Positions 40,774 to 49,109 of a DNA stretch of 64,000 nucleotides are shown here, piece after piece. The notes under the pieces are model-generated. The model did no database searches and was not told the DNA's origin. It worked only from the letters and a program-made list of their open reading frames with translations. Position 1 is the stretch's first letter; every line of letters starts with the position of its first letter. Source of the stretch: Streptomyces sp. Z26 (GTDB taxonomy: Bacteria > Actinomycetota > Actinomycetes > Streptomycetales > Streptomycetaceae); contig NZ_RCHV01000002.1 of the NCBI RefSeq assembly GCF_003665095.1, positions 5,460,501-5,524,500 of the forward strand, written 5' to 3'. The position numbers were made by a program, and so were the translations under genes.

Positions 40774-41903
40774 GAGAGCACCCCGCCGTGTCCGGGGCCG
40801 TACGAGGGCCTGCTGGGCCACCCCGCACCCCAGCCCGGCGGGCGTACGAGGTCCGGGGTCAGCTCGTGCGACCCGGCCGCGCCGCACAGGGCCAGGGTGT
40901 CCACCAGCTCCTCGCGCAGCAGCTCCAGCATGCGGCGCACGCCCTGCTCCCCGTCGGCCGCCAGCGCCCACATCACCGGTCGGCCGACGCCCACCGCGCG
41001 GGCGCCCAGGGCGAGCGCCTTCACGATGTCCGTACCGCGCCGTACCCCGCCGTCCAGCAGCACCGGGACCCGGTCCCCGACGGCCGCGACGATCTCCGGC
41101 AGCAGTTCCAACGTGGCCGGAACGGTGTCCAGTTGGCGCCCGCCGTGGTTGGACAGCAGCAGCCCGTCCGCGCCGTGCCGTACGGCGAGCCGCGCGTCCT
41201 CCGGGTGCAGCACGCCCTTCAGCAGGATCGGCAGGTCGGTGATCGTGCGCAGCCAGGCGACGTGTTCCCAGGACAGCTCCGGGGACATGGCGATCTGGCG
41301 TACGTGTCCGCGCTCGCCGTCGCGCAGGTCGACCAGGTTCTCGCAGCGCATCCCGGCGGGCAGGTCGTGGAAGCCGTTGCGGCGGTTGCGTTCGCTCGCC
41401 CCGAGGACCGGGGAGTCGACGGTGACCACGAGGGCGGCGCAACCGGCGTCGGTGGCGCGGCGCACCAGTGCTTCGGTGATCTCCCGTTCCGGCTGGATGT
41501 AGAGCTGGAACCAGAGCGGCGCCGGGCCGCCGTCCGGGGCCGCCGCGCGCGCGGCCTCGGCGATCTCGCCGACGGCCACGGTCGACGCCATGCTGACGAT
41601 CAAGATGGCGCCCGCCGCTGCGGCGGCCCGCGCGGTCGCCAACTCCCCTTCGGGCACGAGGAGTTTGTGGAACGCCGTCGGGGACAGCAGCACCGGCAGC
41701 TCCGTCCGGCTCCCGAGCAGCGTCACGCCGAGGTCGCCCACGGCCCGGCCGCGCAACGCCCGCGGCAGCAGCCGGGTCCCGGTGAAGGCCGCCTCGTTGG
41801 CCCGTACGGTGATCTCGTCGCGTGCGCCGCCCGCGATGAAGTCGGCGTACACGGGGTCGAGTTTGTCCTGTGCCGCGGCCTCGAAGTCGCGTACGGAGAA
41901 CAT
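40770..41903 (-). CDS. FMN-dependent alpha-hydroxy-acid oxidase/dehydrogenase
   Basis: About 377 aa. Signature features are PVLLSPTAFHKLL, FQLYIQPERE, VVTVDSPVLGASERNRRNGF, ILLKGVL and the catalytic/FMN motif LLSNHGGRQLDTVPA (His base), followed by LLDGGVRRGTDIVKAL. Members oxidise lactate, glycolate, mandelate or 4-hydroxymandelate to 2-oxo acids. I chose ATG 41903, 10 bp after the FOXRED2-like stop, with GGTGAGG upstream; a longer frame to 41975 would overlap that gene. In the operon with a ThDP enzyme the set recalls a mandelate-type oxidation/decarboxylation pair. Confidence 0.9.
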   Translation of the reverse strand: MFSVRDFEAAAQDKLDPVYADFIAGGARDEITVRANEAAFTGTRLLPRALRGRAVGDLGVTLLGSRTELPVLLSPTAFHKLLVPEGELATARAAAAAGAILIVSMASTVAVGEIAEAARAAAPDGGPAPLWFQLYIQPEREITEALVRRATDAGCAALVVTVDSPVLGASERNRRNGFHDLPAGMRCENLVDLRDGERGHVRQIAMSPELSWEHVAWLRTITDLPILLKGVLHPEDARLAVRHGADGLLLSNHGGRQLDTVPATLELLPEIVAAVGDRVPVLLDGGVRRGTDIVKALALGARAVGVGRPVMWALAADGEQGVRRMLELLREELVDTLALCGAAGSHELTPDLVRPPGWGAGWPSRPSYGPGHGGVLS

Positions 41904-41913
41904 CACCGCCGCC

Positions 41914-43554
41914 TCACCGCCCCGTACCGACGGAACCCGTACCGACGGCGCCCGGCGTCCCGCCGTCCGCCGCACCCGCCCGGTCGGCCTGGCGCGCGAA
42001 GAAGGCCGCGAGCGGGGCGCGGTGGGCGTCCGGGTGGTCCCACTCGTTCTCCAGGTTCTCGGCCACGTGGTGGGTGCCGAGCAGTTCGCCGCCCCGGTAG
42101 TGGCGGACCACCGGGTGCAGGTACGCGGCGTCGAACGCCTCGTCGGCGGCGTTCTGCGCGGTGCGGCGCACCGTGATGTCGAACGGGTCGACCTTGTCGT
42201 GGTCGGGCCCGTACTCCAGCGTCACCAGGTAGCAGTCGCCGCGCGCGGTGAGCGCGCCGTCGTGCGCGTACGCGACGGGCACCTCTTCGTGGTAGCGGGC
42301 CCGCTCACCGGGCTCCACCACGATCAGGTCCCCGAGCACGGCGAACTGCTGCCACAGTGCCGAACTCCGGTTGACCCGCGCCACGACGGCGTCGGTCAGC
42401 GCGGCCGGGTCCGGGTCGAGGTCGCGGTGCGGCCAGGGTGTGTCGTGGTGGCGTTCGTCGAGGATGTGGCCGAGGGCGCGCACGGCGTAGCGGAAGCCGT
42501 GGATGAAGCCGCCGGTGGACTTCTTGAAGTCGCGCTGCTGCATGAGGGTGCCCGCGAAGTAGAGGCCGGGGACGTTCACGGACTCGTACGCGGAGGTGAG
42601 CGCGGCGAAGCGGTCGTCGATGACCAGCTCCGGACGGCAGTCCGGGGCGAACACCGAGGCGTCGAAGCGGAATCCGGTGCAGACGATGACGCGGTCGTAG
42701 CGCAGCTCCTTCACCACCTCGTCGGCGCGGGAGAAGCTGAAGCGGACGCGGTACGCGGGGCCGTGGCCGTTGCTGCCGTCGCCGTCCTTCTCGATGGCCA
42801 GGACGTGGCCGTCCAGCAGGGCGTTCTGCGACTTGAGCTGGTAGGTGTCGAGGAAGTTGTTGTTCACGGCGCGGATGTGGCCCACGTAGTGCGTGTTCCA
42901 GGCCATCCGGATCGAGGACGGGCCCGCCACGTGGATCACGGCGGCCGTCTCCACGAGGTGGTCGGCGGTCTCCATGGCGGAGTTGCCCTTGCCGAGGATC
43001 AGCACGCGCTTGTCGGTGAACTCCTCGGCGTCCACCGACACGTCGCGGTACTCCTCGGCCGTTTCGATCCCCGGTATGTCGGGCGTACGGGACAGGCTCA
43101 CGCCCGTGGCCATCACCACGCGCCGGGCGCGGTGCTCGTGCCCGTGCTGGTCGGTGACGGTGAAGCCGTCGCCGTCACGCGCGATCCGGGTGACGCGGGT
43201 GTCGTACGCGATGTCGAGGTCGGACTTCTCGGCGAAGTCGGCGAGGTAGCGGACGAGGTCGTCGGCGTGCGGGAAGTAGCGTTTGCTGTAGTGGCCGAAC
43301 AGGAGGTCCGGGTCCGAGGAGACGAGGGAGTTCCAGTCCATGCGGAGGTTCAACTCCGGGTCGGACGTGCCGTTGTGGATCTTGTTGATGGAGATCAGCT
43401 TGCGGTGGCGGGGGAACGTGCGGAAGAACGTGCCGGCGGAGTCCCCGGCCTCCAGGACGCGGTAGCTGTGGCCCGCCTCCTTGAGCTGCCGGGCGAGCTG
43501 GAGTCCGGCGGGTCCGCCGCCGATCACGAGGTGGTCGAGGGGTGCGTTCTGCAC
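41914..43554 (-). CDS. FOXRED2-like FAD/NAD(P)-binding flavoprotein
   Basis: About 546 aa, first gene of the redox operon. FAD site HLVIGGGPAGLQLARQL at residue ~8; RHRKLISINKIHNG, LRMDWNSL and YFPHADDLVRYLADFA match the region I remember from eukaryotic FOXRED2. The second nucleotide site is VLILGKGNSAMETADHL near 185, and ATGVSL and VIVCTGFRFD are typical of FAD-dependent monooxygenases. The C-terminal ~120 residues (HHDTPWPHRD onward) are an extra domain. GTG 43554 with AAAGGA upstream. Probably oxygenates or oxidises the pathway intermediate; substrate unknown. Confidence 0.85.
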   Translation of the reverse strand: MQNAPLDHLVIGGGPAGLQLARQLKEAGHSYRVLEAGDSAGTFFRTFPRHRKLISINKIHNGTSDPELNLRMDWNSLVSSDPDLLFGHYSKRYFPHADDLVRYLADFAEKSDLDIAYDTRVTRIARDGDGFTVTDQHGHEHRARRVVMATGVSLSRTPDIPGIETAEEYRDVSVDAEEFTDKRVLILGKGNSAMETADHLVETAAVIHVAGPSSIRMAWNTHYVGHIRAVNNNFLDTYQLKSQNALLDGHVLAIEKDGDGSNGHGPAYRVRFSFSRADEVVKELRYDRVIVCTGFRFDASVFAPDCRPELVIDDRFAALTSAYESVNVPGLYFAGTLMQQRDFKKSTGGFIHGFRYAVRALGHILDERHHDTPWPHRDLDPDPAALTDAVVARVNRSSALWQQFAVLGDLIVVEPGERARYHEEVPVAYAHDGALTARGDCYLVTLEYGPDHDKVDPFDITVRRTAQNAADEAFDAAYLHPVVRHYRGGELLGTHHVAENLENEWDHPDAHRAPLAAFFARQADRAGAADGGTPGAVGTGSVGTGR

Positions 43555-44164
43555 GGTGTCGTCCTTTCGGTGGGTGGGGGCGCGGGCAACGGCCGTGTGC
43601 GTACGGGGTGCGCGCGGGTGCCGTGCGTGACGGCACGCGGGCGCGGGGCGGCGCGGTACGTGGCTGGTGCGGGATGGCGCGTGACGGGCGGCGCCGGGCG
43701 TACGGGACCGGGGCGACGGCCGGTTTCCGGGCAGGCGTGGCCGACGCGGCGGGTACGAGGGGCGCACCGGTGGTGGGTGGAGGGTGCGGTGACGGGGGGG
43801 GTGACGGGGGCCGGAGCCCGCGCGGGCCGGGGCGCGCGACGGGACCTGGCGGGGCCTGACGGTGCGTCAGGTGGAGCTAGGGGGCGCTGCCCCAGGCGGG
43901 GGAGGGTGGGGGCGAGGGTGCTCTGCGTGACGGAAGGGGCATGGCGGAACCCTTCGGGAAACAAGCGTTATTGAAACCTCAATGAGCACGGTAATAACGG
44001 GAGTTGGGCTTTGACAACCCCGCCTCGGCAGTCCCACGGGCCCCGTCGGAGGACGGCCGTTGCGGAGCGGGATCAACTATTTGTTGAGATTCCATTGACA
44101 GCGGACGGCGGGCCCGCGAAGCTCCGGCGTTGACCATGGCATCCACCGAGCGGAGTTCCCCCAC
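43555..44164. promoter_or_regulatory. 610-bp divergent promoter region of the redox operon and M15 peptidase
   Basis: No coding sequence is convincing here. The left 400 bp are G/C-only low complexity. The right part is an AT-richer island with an inverted repeat CGTTATT (43966-43972) / AATAACG (43993-43999) that encloses TTGAAACCTCAA (43971-43982), the sequence TTGACA at 44011-44016, the palindrome TCAAC-TATTT-GTTGA (44073-44087) and a second TTGACA at 44095-44100 facing the M15 gene. The nested repeats are probable operators for the divergent promoters. Confidence 0.5.
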
Positions 44165-44950
44165 ATGACATCCCGTTCCAGCACGGTACTCGTGTCCGCC
44201 CTCGCCGGCGTCGGCCTGATGTTCGCCGCCCCGGCGTCCGCCAGCCCCGCGCCCACCGCTTCCCCCGCTCCCGCGGCCAAGACGGCCGCCAAGTCCCCGG
44301 CCGCCGTCGACGGCTGCTACACCTGGAGCGGCACCCTCAAGGAGGGCTCGTCCGGCGAGGCCGTACGGCAGCTCCAGATCAGAGTCGCGGGCTACCCGGG
44401 CTCCGGCGGCGACATCGCCATCGACGGCCAGTTCGGCGCCGCCACCAAGGCCGCCGTGACCCGCTTCCAGCAGGCGTACGGGCTGGGCGCCGACGGGATC
44501 GCGGGTTCGGCCACGTTCAACAAGATCTACGCGCTCCAGGACGACGACTGCTCGCCCGTCAACTTCGACTACGGCGAGCTGAACAACTGCAACTCCGACT
44601 GGTCCGGCGGCAAGGTCAGCGCCGCCACGGCGAAGGCCAACGCCCTCGTCACCATGTGGAAGCTCCAGGCCATGCGGCACGCGATGGGCGACAAGCCGAT
44701 CACGGTCAACGGCGGCTTCCGCAGCGTCACCTGCAACAGCAACGTCGGCGGCGCCGCCAACAGCCGCCACATGTACGGCCACGCGGCCGACCTGGGTGCC
44801 GGTTCGCAGGGCTTCTGCGCGCTGGCCCTCCAGGCGCGCAACCACGGCTTCGGTGAGATCCTCGGCCCGGGTTACCCCGGCCACGACGACCACACCCACG
44901 TCGCGGGCGGTGGCGGCCAGTTCTGGTCCGCCCCCAGCTGCGGCATGTGA
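44165..44950 (+). CDS. Secreted peptidoglycan-binding M15 zinc D-Ala-D-Ala carboxypeptidase
   Basis: 261 aa. A Sec signal peptide (residues 1-27, cut near ASAS) is followed by an Ala/Pro linker, a PG_binding_1 domain (LKEGSSGEAVRQLQIRVAG, FGAATKAAVTRFQQAYGLG, ~55-120) and an M15 peptidase domain. Zinc and catalytic residues are in SRHMYGHAADLG (HxxxxxxD) and HDDHTHVAGGG, as in the Streptomyces albus G carboxypeptidase. It trims cell-wall peptides outside the cell. It is monocistronic, followed by two strong hairpins. Confidence 0.9.
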   Translation: MTSRSSTVLVSALAGVGLMFAAPASASPAPTASPAPAAKTAAKSPAAVDGCYTWSGTLKEGSSGEAVRQLQIRVAGYPGSGGDIAIDGQFGAATKAAVTRFQQAYGLGADGIAGSATFNKIYALQDDDCSPVNFDYGELNNCNSDWSGGKVSAATAKANALVTMWKLQAMRHAMGDKPITVNGGFRSVTCNSNVGGAANSRHMYGHAADLGAGSQGFCALALQARNHGFGEILGPGYPGHDDHTHVAGGGGQFWSAPSCGM

Positions 44951-45018
44951 CACCACGGCGGCACCGCACCACCCGTAGCACCAGCTTGACCCCGCATCAC
45001 CAGCTCCACCCGCAGCAC

Positions 45019-45060
45019 CGCTCCGGCCGGTCGTGAACCGCTCCCGAACCGGCCGGAGCG
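45019..45060. terminator. First hairpin between the convergent M15 and C39-like genes
   Basis: 13-bp perfect arms (45019-45031, 45048-45060) with a 16-nt loop, 68 bp after the M15 stop codon. Confidence 0.6.
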
Positions 45061-45067
45061 CGCACGC

Positions 45068-45108
45068 GGAACGGCCCCGGGCGACAGGACGTCGCCCGGG
45101 GCCGTTCC
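45068..45108. terminator. Second, very strong hairpin (18-bp stem)
   Basis: A perfect 18-bp stem (45068-45085 with 45091-45108) and a 5-nt loop lie 26 bp before the end of the C39-like gene, giving the best terminator in the window, usable on both strands. Confidence 0.8.
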
Positions 45109-45133
45109 CCTACTCCCGTACGTACGCGGGTGG

Positions 45134-45868
45134 TCAGGCCGCGTAGCCCTTCGGGGGGATGAGGGTGGCGAGCTGGTCGAAGGAGAGCCAGTAGATCTGG
45201 TTGCCGCCGAACGACGCGGGGTCCGCGATGAGGACGGTGCGGTTGGCGTCGTCGTAGCCGATCACGCTGAAGTAGTGGTAGATCGTCTGGTCCGACGGGT
45301 AGCCGGGGGGCTGGTTGCCGGGCGGGGCGACGATGTTGGTGACCAGCGGGTAGTTGTTGTCGATGTCGAGGACGACGTCGTTCCACAGCAGGTCCTTCTG
45401 GGCCTGGCTGGGCGGGTCGTTCGGCATCTCCTTCGTCTCGTACCAGCCGGTGCCGAGGTTCGCGTTGAGCACGCCCGTGACCTGGCTGATGTGGTCCGTA
45501 CCCGCCTCGGTGGTGCCCAGCTGCGCGGCCAGCGCGGACTGGCTCGGGGGCGCCACGCGGGCGGAGAGGGCGATGCGCGTGGCGGCGGGGCCGCACCAGT
45601 AACCGGTCTCCTGCACCTGGTAGTCGACGTCGAGGGTGTGCGCGCTGGCGGTGCGTACCCCGTCGATCCGCAGGCGGGTGCCGGGCTCGTTCTGCCCGCT
45701 GACGACGGCCGTACCGGCCCGTGAGCCATCGGTCAGCACCTGCACGGCGGGCGGGCGGCCCGTACCGGAGTCGGAGGCGGTGCCGGAGTCGGCGAGGGCG
45801 GCGCCGGGTACGGCGAGCGCGCCGACGGCGGCCAGGGCGACGGCGGTGGACACGAGTCTCTTGCGCAT
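45134..45868 (-). CDS. Secreted C39-like papain-fold peptidase
   Basis: 244 aa. A signal peptide (residues 1-26, ending GAALADS) is followed by a C39/papain-like domain: catalytic Cys in ETGYWCGPAATRIAL (residue ~91), His in YHYFSVIGYDD (~205), then a conserved Asp in LIADPASFGG. C39 peptidases of ABC exporters process double-Gly leaders, but this one is a free secreted protein with no transporter, as in many Streptomyces. ATG 45868 has GGGAG upstream, and a GGGTGC hexamer repeat lies 53 bp further upstream. Confidence 0.85.
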   Translation of the reverse strand: MRKRLVSTAVALAAVGALAVPGAALADSGTASDSGTGRPPAVQVLTDGSRAGTAVVSGQNEPGTRLRIDGVRTASAHTLDVDYQVQETGYWCGPAATRIALSARVAPPSQSALAAQLGTTEAGTDHISQVTGVLNANLGTGWYETKEMPNDPPSQAQKDLLWNDVVLDIDNNYPLVTNIVAPPGNQPPGYPSDQTIYHYFSVIGYDDANRTVLIADPASFGGNQIYWLSFDQLATLIPPKGYAA

Positions 45869-45920
45869 GGGGACTCCCGGGAGGGGTGTGGGGGACGGTA
45901 CGCGGCGGACTTCACGGAAC

Positions 45921-45950
45921 GGGTGCGGGTGCGGGTGCGGGTGCGCGTGC
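45921..45950. repeat. Hexamer repeat (GGGTGC)x4 plus one variant unit
   Basis: Four perfect GGGTGC units followed by GCGTGC lie upstream of the C39-like gene, on its minus-strand 5' side (GCACCC units), probably in the leader or promoter spacer. Slippage could alter expression. Confidence 0.7.
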
Positions 45951-46049
45951 GGAACGTTCGCGGGTGCGGCCGTACGGAACGGAACGGGACCCGCCCGCCC
46001 GGACGCCCGCACGGGGCTCCGGTACGCGGACGGGTCCCGCGACGGTCCG

Positions 46050-46730
46050 TCAGGGGATCGGCGGCACCGTGGGGCCCTCGGCCGCGAGCAGGTCGCGGGC
46101 GAACTGCTCCCACTGCGCGTACCGGTCCGGGTACGCCGACCGCTGCACCGCCTGGCAGACCTCACCGGGCGGCCTGGTCTCCCAGTTCGCGATCTGGATC
46201 AGACCGGGGTTGCTGCCGAACGGGGCCACGCCGTAGAACGACTTCGACGAGGTGGGGACGTCGGTGATCTGCTCGGGCGTGCCCCAGCCGGTGCTCGGGC
46301 GCTGCTGGAATATGCCCAGCGAGTCGTGGTCCACGGGCACCAGGTAGTTGACGAACTTCGACTCCTGCATGGCCGTCATCAGCGCGATGACCTGGCCCTG
46401 CTCGGAGATGTTCGCACCCTTGCCGACACCGATGACGGTGCGGGCGTTGGCCAGCTCCTCCGGGCCGAGGTCGAGCGCCGTACGGAACGTCTGGCGCAGT
46501 TCGGAGTCCGGCGCCTGCTGGAGGGCCCGCGCGGTCGCGGCGTCGACCGAGCCGGTACGCGGCAGGCCGTGCCGCGCCTGGAACGCCTCCAGGCCGTGGC
46601 CGGGCGCCGCGGCGGACGCGGAGTGCGAGTCGGCGGCCTGGACGGTGCCGGGTGCGGAGAACAGCGCGCCGACGGCGACGACGGAGGCCGCGAGGGCAGT
46701 ACGGCGGGAAAGGGAACGGGAAGTGCGCAA
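46050..46730 (-). CDS. Secreted lysozyme-like/transglycosylase-fold protein
   Basis: 226 aa. A signal peptide (Arg-rich start, then TALAASVVAVGALFSAPGTV) precedes a short peptidoglycan-binding-like motif (GLEAFQARHGLPRTGSVDAAT) and a GH23-like domain (VIALMTAMQESKFVNYL, with a probable catalytic Glu; DHDSLGIFQQRPSTGWGTPEQ). The FQQRPSxGWGT pattern is widespread in secreted actinobacterial cell-wall proteins. The TTG start at 46730 follows AAGGAG; a GTG two codons upstream would overlap that site. The 350-bp upstream gap ends in a 16-bp tandem repeat. Confidence 0.82.
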   Translation of the reverse strand: MRTSRSLSRRTALAASVVAVGALFSAPGTVQAADSHSASAAAPGHGLEAFQARHGLPRTGSVDAATARALQQAPDSELRQTFRTALDLGPEELANARTVIGVGKGANISEQGQVIALMTAMQESKFVNYLVPVDHDSLGIFQQRPSTGWGTPEQITDVPTSSKSFYGVAPFGSNPGLIQIANWETRPPGEVCQAVQRSAYPDRYAQWEQFARDLLAAEGPTVPPIP

Positions 46731-47043
46731 CGCCACTCCTTCGGTAGGACGTCGAACGTCCCGGGCCGTACGCGCGTGCGCTCGCGCCCTCGCACGCACC
46801 GGAGTCCGCCCGGTCGTGGCCGACCGGCACGGCGGTGTTCGCGGGGGCGGTACTGCAACGTCGCGCGGGGCGGCCGTCGGGACGCAGAGCGGTGGGGGGA
46901 TGCGTGTGCAACAGCGCGCACAGCTTCGGCTCGCGGGGAGCGCGGGCGCAAGGGATGAAAGCCCAGACTTACCACCGCGCCTGCGCCGGTGGTGACCCGG
47001 CGACCGTTCCCGTACGGGTGCCTCCCGCGTACCGCGTGCGTCC

Positions 47044-47091
47044 GCCCCGGTCACGTACCGCCCCGGTCACGTACCCGCCCGGTCACGTACC
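47044..47091. repeat. Three tandem 16-bp repeats at the 3' end of the ArsR-type gene
   Basis: Units at 47044-47059 and 47060-47075 are identical (GCCCCGGTCACGTACC), and 47076-47091 differs by one swapped pair. Each holds the near-palindrome GGTCACGTACC. The array covers the regulator's stop codon (47085-47083) and extends into the 352-bp gap toward the lysozyme-like gene (46731-47082), which otherwise shows nothing recognisable. It may be a binding-site cluster or simple slippage. Confidence 0.7.
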
Positions 47092-48072
47092 GCCGCGCCC
47101 GGCGCTGCGCAGCAGGGCGCGGCCCTCGGCCGTCGCCACGTGGAACGAACGGCCCGCCCTGCGGACCGTCGTGACCAGACCGGCCGCCCGCAGCACCTTC
47201 ACGTGCTGGCTGACGGCGGGGTGCGTCACGGCCAGGGCGCGGGCGAGTTCGACGGTGGAGGCGCCCGTACGGGACGCCCGCAGCACGGCGGCGCGCGTGT
47301 GCCCGAGGAGCGGGCCCAGCGGACCGTCGTCCGGGCGCTCCGCGGCGGCGGGGCGGGACCAGTCCACGTCGTGCTCGATGGGGTAGACGAGGACCGGCGG
47401 GAGGTCGTCGTCGGCCAGGGTGATGGGCGTGGGCCAGCAGAAGAACGACGGTTGCAGGGTGAGCCCCCGCCCGTCCAGCCGCAGGTCGTGGTCCACCGGG
47501 TAGTCGGCCTCCAGCACGGGCGGACGCCAGCGGAAACGCGGCCCCAGACCGGCCAACAGCCCGTCCGTACCGCCGTCGAGGAGGCTGTGCAGCCGTACGA
47601 TCCGGTCCGCGTCGACGTGCGCGTGGATGCGCTGCCAGAACGGGGCCAGCGCCTCCAGGTGGTACGTGTGGAACGCCTGCCCCAGCCGCCGGAGCGTGTC
47701 GCCGTCGCCGCCCGCCAGGGACTCCGCCCAGTCCGGCAGCCGCCGCGACGCGGCCACCCGCGACAGGTCGCTGCGCAGCCGGGGCGGAGGCGTGCGGACG
47801 AGGGTGTCGACGGCGGCCTGGAGGCTGTCGCAGTCGCCGTAGGTCGGCGTGAGAAAGTCGGGGGAGCAGCCGTGCGGCGGCAGGAGGGGGGACAGCAACC
47901 GGCAGCTTTCGGACAGCCGGGGTCTCGCCCATCGCCGCCACTCCCCGAACACCCGGGCGCCGTCCCGGCGTTGGAGGGTCTGCACGCTGTTGCTGATCTC
48001 CCACATGTGGTCCGGCCCGGAGGCGACCCGTACCCGCGCCAGGTCCTCGGACGTGAAGTACACGCGCAGCAT
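47083..48072 (-). CDS. ArsR-type HTH regulator with long N-terminal domain
   Basis: About 329 aa. The C-terminal ~75 residues form an ArsR-like winged helix (LLGHTRAAVLRASR, GASTVELARALAVTHPAVSQHVKVLRAAGLVTT). The N-terminal ~245 residues (beginning LRVYFTSEDLARVRVASGPDHMWEISNSV) are a conserved actinobacterial extension of unknown function, possibly ligand-binding. The ATG follows GGGGAGAGG. The gene lies between two short tandem-repeat arrays (47044-47091 and 48148-48189) and is divergent from the secreted metalloprotease. Confidence 0.85.
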   Translation of the reverse strand: MLRVYFTSEDLARVRVASGPDHMWEISNSVQTLQRRDGARVFGEWRRWARPRLSESCRLLSPLLPPHGCSPDFLTPTYGDCDSLQAAVDTLVRTPPPRLRSDLSRVAASRRLPDWAESLAGGDGDTLRRLGQAFHTYHLEALAPFWQRIHAHVDADRIVRLHSLLDGGTDGLLAGLGPRFRWRPPVLEADYPVDHDLRLDGRGLTLQPSFFCWPTPITLADDDLPPVLVYPIEHDVDWSRPAAAERPDDGPLGPLLGHTRAAVLRASRTGASTVELARALAVTHPAVSQHVKVLRAAGLVTTVRRAGRSFHVATAEGRALLRSAGRGGT

Positions 48073-48453
48073 CGGCCCGCCTCTCCCCCTGTGCTCCCCG
48101 TGCGCCCGCACCGTCCTGCCCGGTACGGACCGCCGCCGCCCGTGCCGCGTACGCGGGCGCCCGTACGCAGGCGTCCGTACGCGGAACGGCGCGTGCGGAC
48201 CAGGCGACCTTTGCCGGGAGGGCGCTGTCAAGACCCCGTCGGGGACTCCGGTCAGGTCCCCGGAAGGGCGCGGCGGATCGCGGGCGCGCGGCGTCTTTGG
48301 CGTGCAGACGGATAGGCGTGCGGGCTTCGACCTTGTATTTTCCTGACGAACGGCCGTACGGACCGGGCGGTCTCGCCGGGACGTCGCGGCCGTGGCCGTG
48401 CCGGGCGGTCCTGCCGGTACGGGAGCACGCACCCCCACACAAGGAGACTTGTC
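48073..48453. promoter_or_regulatory. 381-bp divergent promoter region of the ArsR-type regulator and metalloprotease
   Basis: The region contains three 14-bp tandem repeats (48148-48189) on the regulator side and a short AT-rich patch (TTGTATTTTCC, 48333-48343) about 115 bp before the metalloprotease ATG, the best candidate -10 area. No coding sequence was recognised. Confidence 0.45.
48148..48189. repeat. Three tandem 14-bp repeats upstream of the ArsR-type gene
   Basis: Units start CGTACGCGGGCGCC, CGTACGCAGGCGTC, CGTACGCGGAACGG; the first seven bases CGTACGC are invariant. They lie 76-117 bp upstream of the regulator start, a suitable place for operator iterons. Confidence 0.6.
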
Positions 48454-48999
48454 ATGCGCAAGATGATCCGAAGACTGGCCGCGTCCACCCTCGCCGCCGC
48501 CGTGGTCTTCAGCTTCCCCGTGGTGGCCAGCGCCGCCGAGGCCGCTCCCGCCCCCGCCGCCGCCCAGGCCGCGCAGCCCTCCGCCGAACCGGCCCCGCCC
48601 GGCGGCTTCCAGACCGGCCACTACCCCGAGGTCGACGCCCCCGCCGCGCCGCGCGCGGACGAGGCCCAGGTCGCGGCGTGGTCGTACCACATCACCGCTT
48701 CCTGCGCGGGCTACGAGGGCGCGATACGTCAGGGCGCCAACTACTGGGGCGAGGCCCAGGAGACGTCCGGCAGCGGCACCCCCGTCGAGTGCACCGGCGG
48801 CTACGTGCCGGACTGCGGCATCAGCAACGCCGTCGGCTGCAACTGGGGCATGGGCCAGCGGATCATGCTCTCCACCATGGTGAGCGACTTCGCGCTGCTC
48901 TCCGCCCACGAGTTCGGCCACAACTGGTACGGGCACTCGGACCCCGGCTGCGCGAGCTGGGCGAGCGCGTACGACGTCATGCGGCCGACGATGTGTTGA
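48454..48999 (+). CDS. Small secreted zinc metalloprotease (metzincin-like)
   Basis: 181 aa. A signal peptide (residues 1-27, VVFSFPVVASAAEA) and an Ala/Pro-rich propeptide-like stretch (28-75) are followed by a catalytic region with LLSAHEFGHNWYGHSDPG. Snapalysin-type (M7) enzymes have HExxHxxGxxD; here Gly and the third ligand are one residue further apart (HExxHxxxGHxD), so His or Asp may be the third ligand. Six cysteines suggest disulphides, two of them near the C-terminus (GCASW, TMC at the end). ATG 48454 follows AAGGAG. Probably a mini-protease or an inactive relative. Confidence 0.8.
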   Translation: MRKMIRRLAASTLAAAVVFSFPVVASAAEAAPAPAAAQAAQPSAEPAPPGGFQTGHYPEVDAPAAPRADEAQVAAWSYHITASCAGYEGAIRQGANYWGEAQETSGSGTPVECTGGYVPDCGISNAVGCNWGMGQRIMLSTMVSDFALLSAHEFGHNWYGHSDPGCASWASAYDVMRPTMC

Positions 49000-49024
49000 C
49001 CTGCTGTTCCTAGCCGAACGGGGG

Positions 49025-49053
49025 CGGGTCGGGCGCGTGGAGCGCCCGGCCCG
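49025..49053. terminator. Hairpin after the metalloprotease gene
   Basis: 12-bp arms (CGGGTCGGGCGC / GCGCCCGGCCCG, one G-U pair) with a 5-nt loop lie in the gap before the convergent GH13 gene. Confidence 0.6.
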
Positions 49054-49109
49054 CCTCTCCGTTCACCCGGCGCCGGGGAGCGCCTGGGGAGCGGCCAGGG
49101 GGCACGCCG

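Noticed and set aside
47044..47091. A CRISPR array
   Set aside because: The units are directly adjacent without spacers and there are no cas genes.
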